In this document: piece after piece, positions 1-6,679 of the stretch | Numbering within the stretch: the stretch's first letter is position 1 | Layout of the letters: the number at the start of each line of letters is the position of its first letter | NCBI GenBank assembly: GCA_041612095.1 | Contig: JBFJJW010000072.1 | Coordinates: 1 to 14,271 of the forward strand | Direction of reading: 5' to 3' | DNA: 14,271 nt | Source: Solimonas sp041612095 | Lineage (GTDB): Bacteria; Pseudomonadota; Gammaproteobacteria; Nevskiales; Nevskiaceae | Translations under genes and position numbers: made by a program | The notes under the pieces: model-generated | Databases searched by the model: none | Told to the model about the DNA's origin: nothing | What the model saw: the letters and a program-made list of their open reading frames with translations, nothing else

Positions 1-288
1 AAGACTACTTTGCCGAAGGCGAAGGAACTGCGCCGCCTGGCGGAGCCGCTGATCACCCGCGCCAAGGACGACAGCGTTGCCAATCGCCGCCTGGTGTTTT
101 CGCGCCTGCGCGACCGCGATGCGGTGCAGAAACTGTTCAACGAGATCGGGCCCCGCTACAAGGCACGCCCGGGCGGCTATCTGCGCATTCTCAAGTGCGG
201 CTTCCGTGCCGGCGACGACGCGCCTATGGCCTATGTCGAGTTGATTGATCGGCCGCGCGCTGCTGCAGACGCGGAGGTTGCCGCCTAG
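1..288 (+). CDS. rplQ: 50S ribosomal protein L17, 5' partial
   Basis: This is the C-terminal part of ribosomal protein L17, a large-subunit protein that binds 23S rRNA near the peptide exit tunnel. The reading frame is open from base 1 (Lys-Thr-Thr, then LPKAKELRRLAEPLITRAK), so the window begins inside the gene. By comparison with E. coli L17, roughly the first 34 residues lie upstream. The conserved blocks DDSVANRR, KLFNEIGPRY, GGY.RILKCGFRAGD and APMAYVEL are all present. The tail is short and Ala-rich. In most gammaproteobacteria rplQ is the last gene of the rpsM-rpsK-rpsD-rpoA-rplQ operon, which fits the terminator immediately after it. Confidence 0.97.
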   Translation, partial: KTTLPKAKELRRLAEPLITRAKDDSVANRRLVFSRLRDRDAVQKLFNEIGPRYKARPGGYLRILKCGFRAGDDAPMAYVELIDRPRAAADAEVAA

Positions 289-321
289 GGTCGGGATTGA
301 TCCCGCTCCAGCGAGCAAACT

Positions 322-354
322 AAACGGGCGCCTATACGGCGCCCGTTTTGTTTA
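322..354 (+). terminator. Rho-independent terminator after rplQ
   Basis: An 11-bp perfect stem (322-332 aaacgggcgcc pairing with 338-348) encloses a 5-nt loop and is followed by tgttt. It sits 33 nt after the rplQ stop. The left side is A-rich, so it may also stop transcripts arriving from pldA on the minus strand. Confidence 0.9.
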
Positions 355-413
355 GGTCGAGTCCTTTCGAGTTCTATTCCCGTCGGGCCCTTGCAACCTC
401 GTGGCGCGATAGG

Positions 414-431
414 TGGCGCGCTAGCGCGCCA
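414..431. repeat. 18-bp perfect palindrome across the pldA stop
   Basis: The bases tggcgcgctagcgcgcca read the same on both strands. They contain the pldA stop codon (421-423) and its last codons. There is no T-tract next to it, so it is not a classical terminator. Function unknown; it could arise by chance in GC-rich DNA. Confidence 0.5.
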
Positions 432-1362
432 GCATCACGCCGAAGCTGAGCCGGGTGATGCTGTTGTTGTAATCGATCAGGCTCTCGCCGTAGCCATGCC
501 ACAGATTCAATGACCAGAACGCGTCGTCACCCAGAGGCAGGCTATAGCTCAGCTGTACGGCGCCCTTGCCAGTCGCCGGATTGCCGCGCAGCATCATTCC
601 GGCCATGTGCCGCCGATCTCCGTTGAGGTGGCGCTGCACGCGCAGTTCGCCGTAGCCGTAATAGTCGTCAATGTCGGGATTGTCGTCTCCCTCGGGATCG
701 TCGGGAGTCTCCTTGGCGGACTCCGGAATCCGGTACCAGAGACGCAGATGTATCAGCGTCTTCTCCGATTCGGTGTAGGCGGCCAGGATGGCGCGATTCC
801 AGGAGCGTGAGTCGCGGACCTCCTGGCCGTTGGATTCGTGATCGATACCGATATCGAGGCCACAGCCGACGCAGGCCGGGTAGCCGGGCTTCCAGCGGTA
901 GAACAGCTCCGGGTTGTAATTGGTTTCCCGAAATGGCCTTGAGTCGTCGCTGTTGTAAACCTGCCAGAACGATCGTTGGGTGTAACCGAAGAACAGGTTA
1001 CGGGCGAACAGTCGCTGCTTGAGACTGACCTGGAAGATCAACTCTGTATCCTGGCCAGAGTGCTCCGGGCTGTAGGTGAACGGCCACACATACATCGGCT
1101 TGTGAAACGAAAGGCCGGGCCGGTCATTGATCAGTGTGAACAGGTCGAGGTCTCGTGCCAGGCTCACGAACAGCGGCTGGGCCGTCGAGGTCTCGGGCCT
1201 GGCTTCGGGCGCCGGCGTAGCATCGGACGCCGCTGCCGCCGGATCTTCGTCCGCGCGCAGCTCCCCGGCGCCGGGCTGGGCCCAGGCGCACAGCGGCAGC
1301 AAGAGCGCGGCCAACCAGCACACGAGCCAACGCTGTGATCCCGCAAAGCGCGCAAGTAGCAT
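421..1362 (-). CDS. pldA: Outer membrane phospholipase A (OMPLA)
   Basis: This is a 313-aa outer-membrane beta-barrel phospholipase A1/A2, which hydrolyses phospholipids that appear in the outer leaflet. Residues 1-28 form a signal peptide (hydrophobic core LVCWLAALLLPLCAWA). A low-complexity Ala/Pro/Glu stretch (about 30-62) precedes the barrel. Family motifs are clear: YTQRSFWQ (128-134), PFRETNYNPELF (143-154), HESNG (175-179), RSWNR (186-190) and a C-terminal GYGESLIDYN (290-299). The catalytic triad of the family maps to His175, Ser177 and Asn189, with the same 12-residue Ser-to-Asn spacing as E. coli PldA (Ser144/Asn156). The last residues (LSFGVMLAR) do not end in the usual aromatic barrel signal. 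A weak gaag precedes the ATG. It lies 18 nt downstream of the AbiEi-like gene on the same strand, so the two may be co-transcribed. Confidence 0.93.
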   Translation of the reverse strand: MLLARFAGSQRWLVCWLAALLLPLCAWAQPGAGELRADEDPAAAASDATPAPEARPETSTAQPLFVSLARDLDLFTLINDRPGLSFHKPMYVWPFTYSPEHSGQDTELIFQVSLKQRLFARNLFFGYTQRSFWQVYNSDDSRPFRETNYNPELFYRWKPGYPACVGCGLDIGIDHESNGQEVRDSRSWNRAILAAYTESEKTLIHLRLWYRIPESAKETPDDPEGDDNPDIDDYYGYGELRVQRHLNGDRRHMAGMMLRGNPATGKGAVQLSYSLPLGDDAFWSLNLWHGYGESLIDYNNSITRLSFGVMLAR

Positions 1363-1380
1363 GTGGTCTTCGATCGATAA

Positions 1381-2019
1381 TTAATGAGGGCGCGGTGGTG
1401 CCAGCGCGTCGACGTAGGGCCGCATGACCCGTTCAACGCGGCACAGGCGTGCGTAGTGCCAAAGCCGTTTCAGATTGACGTCGCGGGCCGCCAGCGCCGC
1501 GCGCAGCGCGTCTACTGCGATATGCGGGCCGATCTTGTTGCGAAACTTGAACAGGTCGGCCAAGGTCTTTTCCAGCACGTATACCCGCAGGTCCACGTTC
1601 TCAACCAGATGTACCTCGACGCCGTCGGTGAATGCGGGCCCGCCCAGGCGAGCCACATGCAGCGCCGGGTAGTCCAGACGGGGCCGCGCGGCGCGGCGTT
1701 CTATGGCTACCGAGATCAGGTCGGGGTCGGGGGGGCAGAGCCCGTGAAATGCCAGCGCAGACTGCAGGCAGATGACACCATTGGGCACGGCGCGGCCGAC
1801 TATCGCCAGCGATAGCTCCGGAGACGGGCGGGTCTGGGCCGGCACATAGCTGCCGCGCCCGAGCTTCTTGAGCACGCCGCGATCACATAGGCGACGCAAA
1901 TACTCCGCCTGTATGCCGAACGGCACCAGATCCTTAGGACGCAGAACGCCCAGCTTCTGCGCCAGCAGGACGATGCGCTCGGACTTACTGTGCTCGTCCA
2001 CGTGTGAGCAAGAACCCAA
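1381..2019 (-). CDS. AbiEi-family antitoxin / transcriptional regulator, orphan
   Basis: This protein of about 212 aa resembles the antitoxin (AbiEi) of type IV toxin-antitoxin systems. An N-terminal winged helix spans about residues 15-60 (GVLRPKDLVPFGIQAEYLRR, then GVLKKLGRGSYVP). The C-terminal domain carries the hallmarks SALAFHGL (87-94) and EKTLADLFKFRNKIG (150-164). Family members repress their own operon by binding inverted repeats and counter an AbiEii nucleotidyltransferase toxin. Here the next gene is pldA and no AbiEii is visible, so it may be a solo regulator or a remnant. The start is uncertain. The frame opens at a TTG (2019), with a GTG at 2001 as the main alternative, and neither has a good Shine-Dalgarno; the first ten residues may not be translated. 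Confidence 0.8.
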   Translation of the reverse strand: MGSCSHVDEHSKSERIVLLAQKLGVLRPKDLVPFGIQAEYLRRLCDRGVLKKLGRGSYVPAQTRPSPELSLAIVGRAVPNGVICLQSALAFHGLCPPDPDLISVAIERRAARPRLDYPALHVARLGGPAFTDGVEVHLVENVDLRVYVLEKTLADLFKFRNKIGPHIAVDALRAALAARDVNLKRLWHYARLCRVERVMRPYVDALAPPRPH

Positions 2020-2038
2020 AGACTGTAAAAGTGTCGAT

Positions 2039-2067
2039 ATTTAAAAACATAATGATTCCGGAAGCAA
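2039..2067 (-). promoter_or_regulatory. Candidate promoter for the AbiEi-like gene
   Basis: On the minus strand, ttgctt (2067-2062) and ttaaat (2044-2039) are 17 nt apart and sit just upstream of the coding start in an AT-rich stretch. The match to the sigma-70 consensus is moderate (3/6 and 4/6), so this is a guess from sequence only. Transcription from here would leave a leader of about a dozen nt before the TTG start. Confidence 0.35.
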
Positions 2068-2082
2068 GCGCGGCACACTTAT

Positions 2083-2092
2083 ATTCATGAAT
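2083..2092. promoter_or_regulatory. Palindrome in divergent intergenic region, possible operator
   Basis: attcatgaat is a perfect 10-bp palindrome in the AT-rich DNA between the AbiEi-like gene and the divergent cyclase. It overlaps the candidate -35 of the cyclase promoter. AbiEi proteins are known to bind inverted repeats near their own promoters, which makes it a candidate site. Ten bases is short and could be chance. Confidence 0.3.
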
Positions 2093-2111
2093 TAGATAGG
2101 CGCCATATAAC
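2084..2111 (+). promoter_or_regulatory. Candidate promoter for the cyclase gene
   Basis: ttcatg (2084-2089) and tataac (2106-2111, 5/6 match to TATAAT) are 16 nt apart. The start of transcription would be near 2118, leaving about 105 nt of leader before the ATG at 2224. The -35 match is poor. Confidence 0.35.
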
Positions 2112-2223
2112 CATGATTTAATTGCCCAAATTCTTGGGGGCTCATTCCGGCCCCGATACGGCCTGCCCAGGTGCCCCGGATGGCGGCCCGCTGCAAGCAC
2201 AGCGACGGCATAATCCGCAGCAC

Positions 2224-3519
2224 ATGCACGATTCCGCCGCCCACGTACTGGTCTCGCTGATGGCCTTAGGCATGGCGCTGGCCTTCGTTTCGGCAGATCG
2301 CCATTCGCGGATTTCGCGCATGCTTGCTGCGGGCTTTGCCTTTCTTGGCATCGCGGTTTCCTTCAATGTCGTGCTGCCGGCGCACTTCGAAGTGCCGCGA
2401 GGATGGACCGGTTGGCTGGCGCTGCCGGAGGCGCTGTCGATGCTGTTCGTGCTGGAATGGGTGCTGGCCGTGCGCCGCACGACTCCGGCGGCGGCGGATC
2501 TGAATACGCGCACAGGCGATCGCGTGCTGCGCGTCGGACAGGCGGCGGCGTTGTTCTACGCGCTGTTCTCCGTACTGTGGCCGGAGCTGCGCCTGACCGC
2601 ATTTGCGCAGGCGGTGGGACAGCCACAGCTGCTGAGCAGCGGCGGTTTCTGGCTGTTCTTCAGCCCCATGCTGCTGGCGATGCTCGCCGGCATGTTCGGC
2701 ATATTTCTGCTGCTGAACCGGCGGCCGGAGCGGGCGGAAACCGTGCGGGTACTGGCAATGGCCGCAGCCGCGCCGTTTCTGGTTGCCGGCGCCATCTTGC
2801 CGCTGGACTGGTCAGCGCGGTCGGCCGGGTTTGGCGAGATACTGTTCTTCGGGGGAGCGGTGCACTATCACGTGCAGCAAGGTCAGCGCGGACAGTTCAT
2901 GTCCCGCTTTCTGTCTCCGCAGGTAGCACGGCTGGTGGCGGAGCAGGGGCTGGAGCGCGCGATGCAGGAGTCCAGCCGCGAGATCACGGTCGTATGCTGC
3001 GATCTGCGCGGGTTCACTGCCTACGCCTCGGCGCAGTCGTCGGCCCAGGTTCTGCAGGTGTTGCGCGAATACTATGACGTCAGCGGCCAGGTCGTTGCCG
3101 AATTTGGCGCGACCATCAAGGACTTTGCAGGAGACGGCATTCTGATTCTGGTTGGCGCACCCCTGCCGATCGCGTATCACGCACAGCGGGGGATCGAAAT
3201 GGCGGCTCGCATACGCACCGAGGTGCAGAAGCGGATGCCGCATTGGAGTACAGCGACGCATCAGCTCGGCGTGGGTTTCGGCGTTGCCACCGGCGTGGCC
3301 ACGGTCGGCGTGATCGGTTCCGCATCCCGGCTGGAGTACACCGCGGTGGGATCCGTGGTCAATCTCGCCTCGCGGCTATGCGAGCAGGCGCTGGACGGCG
3401 AGATACTGGTCGATGCAAGAACCATCGAACTGGCCGGCGATGAGGGCCTGATGCCGCGCCCGGCACTGAACGTGAAGGGCTATTCCGCGCCGATCAGCTA
3501 CGCGCTGCTGCCAACCTGA
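2224..3519 (+). CDS. Membrane-bound class III adenylate/guanylate cyclase
   Basis: The protein has 431 aa from the ATG at 2224. The N-terminal half (about 6-216) holds six or seven hydrophobic segments (around 8-24, 33-51, 66-83, 105-119, 142-163, 178-193, 203-214), a membrane sensor domain I cannot name. The C-terminal half is a class III cyclase domain (about 253-430), which makes cAMP or cGMP from ATP or GTP in the cytoplasm. Metal-binding Asp260 (CCDLRGFTAY) and Asp304 (FAGDGI) are present, as are Asn380 and Arg384 (VVNLASR) for transition-state binding. The substrate-selecting positions look unusual: Asp300 stands where most family members have Lys, with Lys299 beside it, and Thr373 (EYTAVG) fills the second position. 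The frame stays open back to a TTG at 2122, but those 34 residues look non-coding. No strong ribosome binding site precedes either start. It is divergent from the AbiEi-like gene. Confidence 0.85.
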   Translation: MHDSAAHVLVSLMALGMALAFVSADRHSRISRMLAAGFAFLGIAVSFNVVLPAHFEVPRGWTGWLALPEALSMLFVLEWVLAVRRTTPAAADLNTRTGDRVLRVGQAAALFYALFSVLWPELRLTAFAQAVGQPQLLSSGGFWLFFSPMLLAMLAGMFGIFLLLNRRPERAETVRVLAMAAAAPFLVAGAILPLDWSARSAGFGEILFFGGAVHYHVQQGQRGQFMSRFLSPQVARLVAEQGLERAMQESSREITVVCCDLRGFTAYASAQSSAQVLQVLREYYDVSGQVVAEFGATIKDFAGDGILILVGAPLPIAYHAQRGIEMAARIRTEVQKRMPHWSTATHQLGVGFGVATGVATVGVIGSASRLEYTAVGSVVNLASRLCEQALDGEILVDARTIELAGDEGLMPRPALNVKGYSAPISYALLPT

Positions 3520-3558
3520 AACGCAGGCTCGCGATGCGGCTCATACCGCCCCGGATGC

Positions 3559-4461
3559 CTAATCCTGGCCGACCGCGACCCGAATGATCTCGTCGCCGCC
3601 CACCCAGGCGCGAAACATGGCGCTGGAATTGAACGGCATGGCGATGTTGCCGTTGCGGTCGATTGCGATACAACCACCGCGTCCCTGCAGTTGCGCCACC
3701 GCAGCCAGCGTCTCGCTGCACGCTCGATCCAGACTGGCGCCATCGTAGCGCAGGCGTGCATGGACCTCGGCGCCAAAGCCCACGCGGATGAAGCACTCGC
3801 CGGTACCGGTGCAGGAAATTGCCGCGCTGCGGTCGTCGGCGAAGGTGCCGGCCCCGATGATGGGGGAATCGCCCACGCGACCCGGCTGCTTGTTGGTCAG
3901 GCCGCCGGTGCTGGTCGCCGCCGCCAGATGGCCTTGTGCATCGCGCGCCACCGCGCCGACCGTCCCAAAGCCGGCGTCGTGATCCAGCACGATCACGCCG
4001 CGCTCATGTGCGGCCTTCAGCTGGCGAAACCGCTGCTCGGTGATGAAAAAGTCCGGGGTGACCTCTTCGAGGCCCAGCTCACGATTGACGGCATCGGCGC
4101 CGTGACCCATGAACATGACATGAGGCGAGCGCTCCATCAGCGCGCGCGCAAGACGCACGGGGCTTCGCGCGCGCGCGACCCCGGTGACCGCGCCACAGCG
4201 ACGGTCGCGGCCATCCATGATGGCGGCCTCGAGCTCCGGTTGACCGTCGCGGTTGAGTACAGCGCCGACCCCGGCATTGAACAGCGGGCACTCCTCCAGC
4301 CGCAGCACCGCCCGCTCGACAGCATCGAGGCTGCTGGCGCCTTCGCGCAGCAGCGCAACGCACTCCTCGACAACTGCACGCAATGCCGCTCGCTGCTCTG
4401 CGGTGTCGGTGGCCGCTGCGTCGAGCTCGCCGGCGCCGCCATGTATAGCCAGTCGAATCAT
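3559..4461 (-). CDS. Isoaspartyl peptidase / L-asparaginase (Ntn hydrolase)
   Basis: This 300-aa plant-type asparaginase precursor cleaves itself to expose a catalytic Thr, then hydrolyses isoaspartyl dipeptides and L-asparagine in the cytoplasm. The N-terminus IRLAIHGGAG is the family signature. Cleavage is expected before Thr167 (GFG/TVGAVA). The other active-site residues fall at the spacing of E. coli IaaA (EcAIII): Thr185 (STGG), Arg195 and Asp198 (RVGDSP), Thr218-Gly219 (TGTGE). The nucleophile is Thr167 here against Thr179 in E. coli, so the alpha chain and its variable linker are about 12 residues shorter. There is no signal peptide. The ATG is preceded by a weak gggac. It is transcribed convergently with the cyclase, 39 nt apart, and appears monocistronic, with the next minus-strand gene terminating upstream. 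Confidence 0.95.
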   Translation of the reverse strand: MIRLAIHGGAGELDAAATDTAEQRAALRAVVEECVALLREGASSLDAVERAVLRLEECPLFNAGVGAVLNRDGQPELEAAIMDGRDRRCGAVTGVARARSPVRLARALMERSPHVMFMGHGADAVNRELGLEEVTPDFFITEQRFRQLKAAHERGVIVLDHDAGFGTVGAVARDAQGHLAAATSTGGLTNKQPGRVGDSPIIGAGTFADDRSAAISCTGTGECFIRVGFGAEVHARLRYDGASLDRACSETLAAVAQLQGRGGCIAIDRNGNIAMPFNSSAMFRAWVGGDEIIRVAVGQD

Positions 4462-4590
4462 CGGTAGTCCCGGTGGGGTATGCGACAGCCTAGCGTGGCC
4501 ACCCCCATGCCAGCCAATGCGGCGTCAGTTCCGCGTGCTGGCCGGTGTGGCGCCGCCGGTGCGGACAGATACCGACGAGCGCTCCGGTGC

Positions 4591-4621
4591 CTAAAACACA
4601 AAGGGAGCCTGACGGCTCCCC
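4591..4621 (-). terminator. Rho-independent terminator after the Gly/Thr-repeat gene
   Basis: On the minus strand gggagcc (4620-4614) pairs with ggctccc (4609-4603) around a gtca loop and is followed by tttgtgtttt. It lies 24 nt after the stop codon at 4645 and ends the transcript running down from the secreted-protein genes. Confidence 0.85.
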
Positions 4622-4644
4622 TTGCGGACACAAAAGGACTGACC

Positions 4645-5340
4645 TCAGTTGCCGAGGTCGCCCATCTGGCCTGTGCCGCCGTCCAGCCACTGCTGGTATT
4701 CCGGCGCCACATCCCGGCGCTCAGAGCTGGCGTATTGCCAGTTCTTGCCGCGCATGTCGCTCAGACCACTGCCGAGCAGGCCGCCCAGCGGTACATCGCC
4801 GGTGCCGCCGGTGCCACCACCCGTGCCGCCGGTGCCGCCGCCGGTACCCCCCGTGCCGCCACCCGTGCCGCCGGTGCCGCCGCCGGTACCCCCTGTGCCA
4901 CCACCCGCCGTATCTCCGGTGGCCCCGCCCGAGGGTGAGTCATCGTTATCGTCGGTCGAGCTGACCACGACGGCGGTAGCGGCTACGCCCGCGACCACGG
5001 CTGCAGTGGTCAGCGCTGCGCCGCCTCCGGCGGCACCTGCCTGATTCATGCGCAGGGCCATGCCGCGCAGGCTGCTGCCGTTGAGAAACGCATCGGCGCC
5101 GCTGTTGTCGCCGACATTCAGCACCAGCAGTGGCGGCGCCAGTTCTCGTGCCGCCATGCGCGAGTCGTAATCCAGGCGCAGGCCGTACTGGAAATTGTTG
5201 CTGGAAACCTCCTGTGCACCACCGAAGTTCCAGACCAGGTAGGTCCCCAGCTGCGGGTCACTGTCACCGGCGTTGGCCGGCACGCCTATCACTGTGGCGG
5301 TAAGCAGAGCCCCCGCCGCTGCCTTAATCACTGACTTCAT
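4645..5340 (-). CDS. Secreted Gly/Thr heptad-repeat protein, unknown function
   Basis: I do not recognise this 231-aa protein. Residues 1-24 are a signal peptide (MKSVIKAAAGALLTATVIGV, then PANA before GDSD). A folded segment follows (about 28-100: LGTYLVWNFGG, YGLRLDYDS, LAPPLLVLNVGD), then an Ala/Val hydrophobic stretch (about 108-127), an Asp-rich acidic patch (130-134) and five perfect GGGTGGT heptads. The C-terminal tail (DVPLGGLLGSGLSDMRGKNW to GDLGN) is non-repetitive. The design resembles an envelope protein with a hydrophobic hairpin and a flexible linker to a C-terminal peptide. The start at 5340 is chosen because gggggaag precedes it closely and the signal peptide begins there; an upstream in-frame ATG (5364) is less likely. 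It is the last gene before a terminator and lies 88 nt after the lipoprotein gene, so it may be read through from it. Confidence 0.8.
   Translation of the reverse strand: MKSVIKAAAGALLTATVIGVPANAGDSDPQLGTYLVWNFGGAQEVSSNNFQYGLRLDYDSRMAARELAPPLLVLNVGDNSGADAFLNGSSLRGMALRMNQAGAAGGGAALTTAAVVAGVAATAVVVSSTDDNDDSPSGGATGDTAGGGTGGTGGGTGGTGGGTGGTGGGTGGTGGGTGGTGDVPLGGLLGSGLSDMRGKNWQYASSERRDVAPEYQQWLDGGTGQMGDLGN
4801..4905 (-). repeat. Five 21-bp tandem repeats encoding GGGTGGT
   Basis: Five consecutive 21-bp units (4801-4821, 4822-4842, 4843-4863, 4864-4884, 4885-4905) encode identical heptads. Units 2 and 4 are identical in DNA, and units 3 and 5 differ at only two bases, so the array has a 42-bp higher-order period. 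The unit is a multiple of three, so copy-number change would keep the frame. Confidence 0.9.
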
Positions 5341-5428
5341 AAACTTCCCCCAAAGTGTTTTCATCGCAGCGGCTGCTGTCGATGCACCACCCAACTGTAT
5401 GGCGACCACTAGATCGCCGCAAGCGCCT

Positions 5429-6679
5429 TCATGGCAGCGAGAATTCGCCGACTTGAATGTCGCGCCCGTTGACGCCCTCACCCAGAACCTGCCAGGCGAC
5501 GATCGCCCTGCGCTCGCCGGTCAATGCCACGGCAGGAAACATTGCCTGATTGCCGCCCAGCCGCGCGATCTCACGCAGCGTGGCTCCGGCCGCAGTCTGA
5601 ATGCCGATGCGGGCCTGACCATTCCCTTGCGCCGCCAGCAGCACGGCTCCGGTGGGCGTCAGGGTCATGGCATTGCGTTCGATCAGACCGCTGCCTGGCG
5701 GCGCGACCACGATCGGCGACCCCAAAGGTGTCTGCGGACCGCTGTAGCGCTGCAGATAAAGGCCAAGGGGTTCATAGCCAAATGTATGGCCTTCCCAAGC
5801 CACTGCGAATTGGCCGTCCGCATTCATCGCCACGGTCGCGAGATCCACGTCCACGCCCTCCGCGACTTCGTTGACCGTGTAGGCCGGCGACAGCGCGGTT
5901 GCGTTCAGGTCGAAGTGTTGCGCGCGCAATTGGGTGGCATCGCCGGCACTGGCCCAGACCAGCACGAAGTTGCCGTCCGCGTCCATCGACACACGCGGTG
6001 CGCGAGGATACTGATCGGTGGCGATTACCGTGGTCCGCATCGGGCTGGTTCGCGGTGTGCCATCCGGTGCGTAGGTACGCACCTCCAGCCAGCGATCCTC
6101 CAGATTGTTCTGTCCCAGAGCCTCCGCAACGGCACCGACCTCGCGATTGCTCCAGGCGATCACCAAGTCGCCCCGTGCGTTCATTGCGACCTGCGGCTCG
6201 GACTGCGAGTCGCGCGCCGAATTGTCCGGACCAACCTGGAACTCGCCGCCCTGCCTGGCGCCATCGGCGCTGTAGCGTTGCGCAAAGATGGTGCCGCCGG
6301 GGCTGCCCTGCAGCGAGCTGCGCCAGGCAATGACAAAGTTGCCGGCGCCATCCATCGCAGCCGCCGGAAAATTCTGGCGGCTGACGGAATAGCTGTTTAC
6401 CTGAAACTCGGAACCGGCCGCCACGCCGTCCACATAGCGCTGCGCAAACACACCTAGATGGCTGCCGTCCTGGCCCAGACTCTCCCAGGCGACGACGGCG
6501 CGCCCGTGGCCATCGGCTGCAACTGCGGGGCGCTGCTGATCGGATACCGTATAGGTGTTGGCCAGCTGCTGCTTGCCACTACCACCTCCGCCGCCTTGGG
6601 GGCTGCCGCCACAGGCGGCCATCGCCATCGCCACCGAGAAAACGAGGCCCAGCTGCAGCCGGGTGCGTGCCGAGATCAT
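5429..6679 (-). CDS. Beta-propeller-like lipoprotein
   Basis: This 416-aa exported lipoprotein has a signal sequence ending in a lipobox-like MAAC with Cys23, then a Gly-rich linker (GGSPQGGGGGSG). The rest consists of about seven repeats of some 45-60 residues, each with a core such as AVAADGHGRAVVAWES, AAAMDGAGNFVIAWRS, QVAMNARGDLVIAWSN, RVSMDADGNFVLVWAS, TVAMNADGQFAVAWEG and a final AVALTGERRAIVAWQ. Five of them are followed by a strand such as VFAQRY or LYLQRY. The pattern (x-D-x-x-G-x-x-V-x-x-W) matches beta-propeller blades, probably seven. No enzyme motif is visible, so a binding or scaffold role is inferred. The start is the ATG at 6679 with an agagg 8 nt upstream. It overlaps the stop of the esterase gene as ATGA, indicating translational coupling. 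Confidence 0.85.
   Translation of the reverse strand: MISARTRLQLGLVFSVAMAMAACGGSPQGGGGGSGKQQLANTYTVSDQQRPAVAADGHGRAVVAWESLGQDGSHLGVFAQRYVDGVAAGSEFQVNSYSVSRQNFPAAAMDGAGNFVIAWRSSLQGSPGGTIFAQRYSADGARQGGEFQVGPDNSARDSQSEPQVAMNARGDLVIAWSNREVGAVAEALGQNNLEDRWLEVRTYAPDGTPRTSPMRTTVIATDQYPRAPRVSMDADGNFVLVWASAGDATQLRAQHFDLNATALSPAYTVNEVAEGVDVDLATVAMNADGQFAVAWEGHTFGYEPLGLYLQRYSGPQTPLGSPIVVAPPGSGLIERNAMTLTPTGAVLLAAQGNGQARIGIQTAAGATLREIARLGGNQAMFPAVALTGERRAIVAWQVLGEGVNGRDIQVGEFSLP

Noticed and set aside
2122..2223. N-terminal extension of the cyclase from a TTG
   Set aside because: The 34 residues are Pro/Gly/His-rich without pattern, and the first membrane segment begins right after the ATG at 2224. I kept it only as an alternative start.
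3691..4467. Plus-strand frame of 258 residues opposite the asparaginase
   Set aside because: The minus strand encodes all the catalytic residues of an Ntn hydrolase, so this is a shadow frame.
4801..4905. Tandem repeats as a CRISPR array
   Set aside because: The units are contiguous with no spacers and encode protein.
4649..5044. Plus-strand frame rich in PPVPP repeats
   Set aside because: It is the antisense reading of the Gly/Thr repeat gene. That gene has a signal peptide, a strong ribosome binding site and a terminator, while this frame has none.
5273..6457. Long plus-strand frame of 394 residues
   Set aside because: It runs opposite the propeller lipoprotein, is rich in Arg, Gln and His without domain motifs, and has no ribosome binding site. 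Open antisense frames are common at this GC content.
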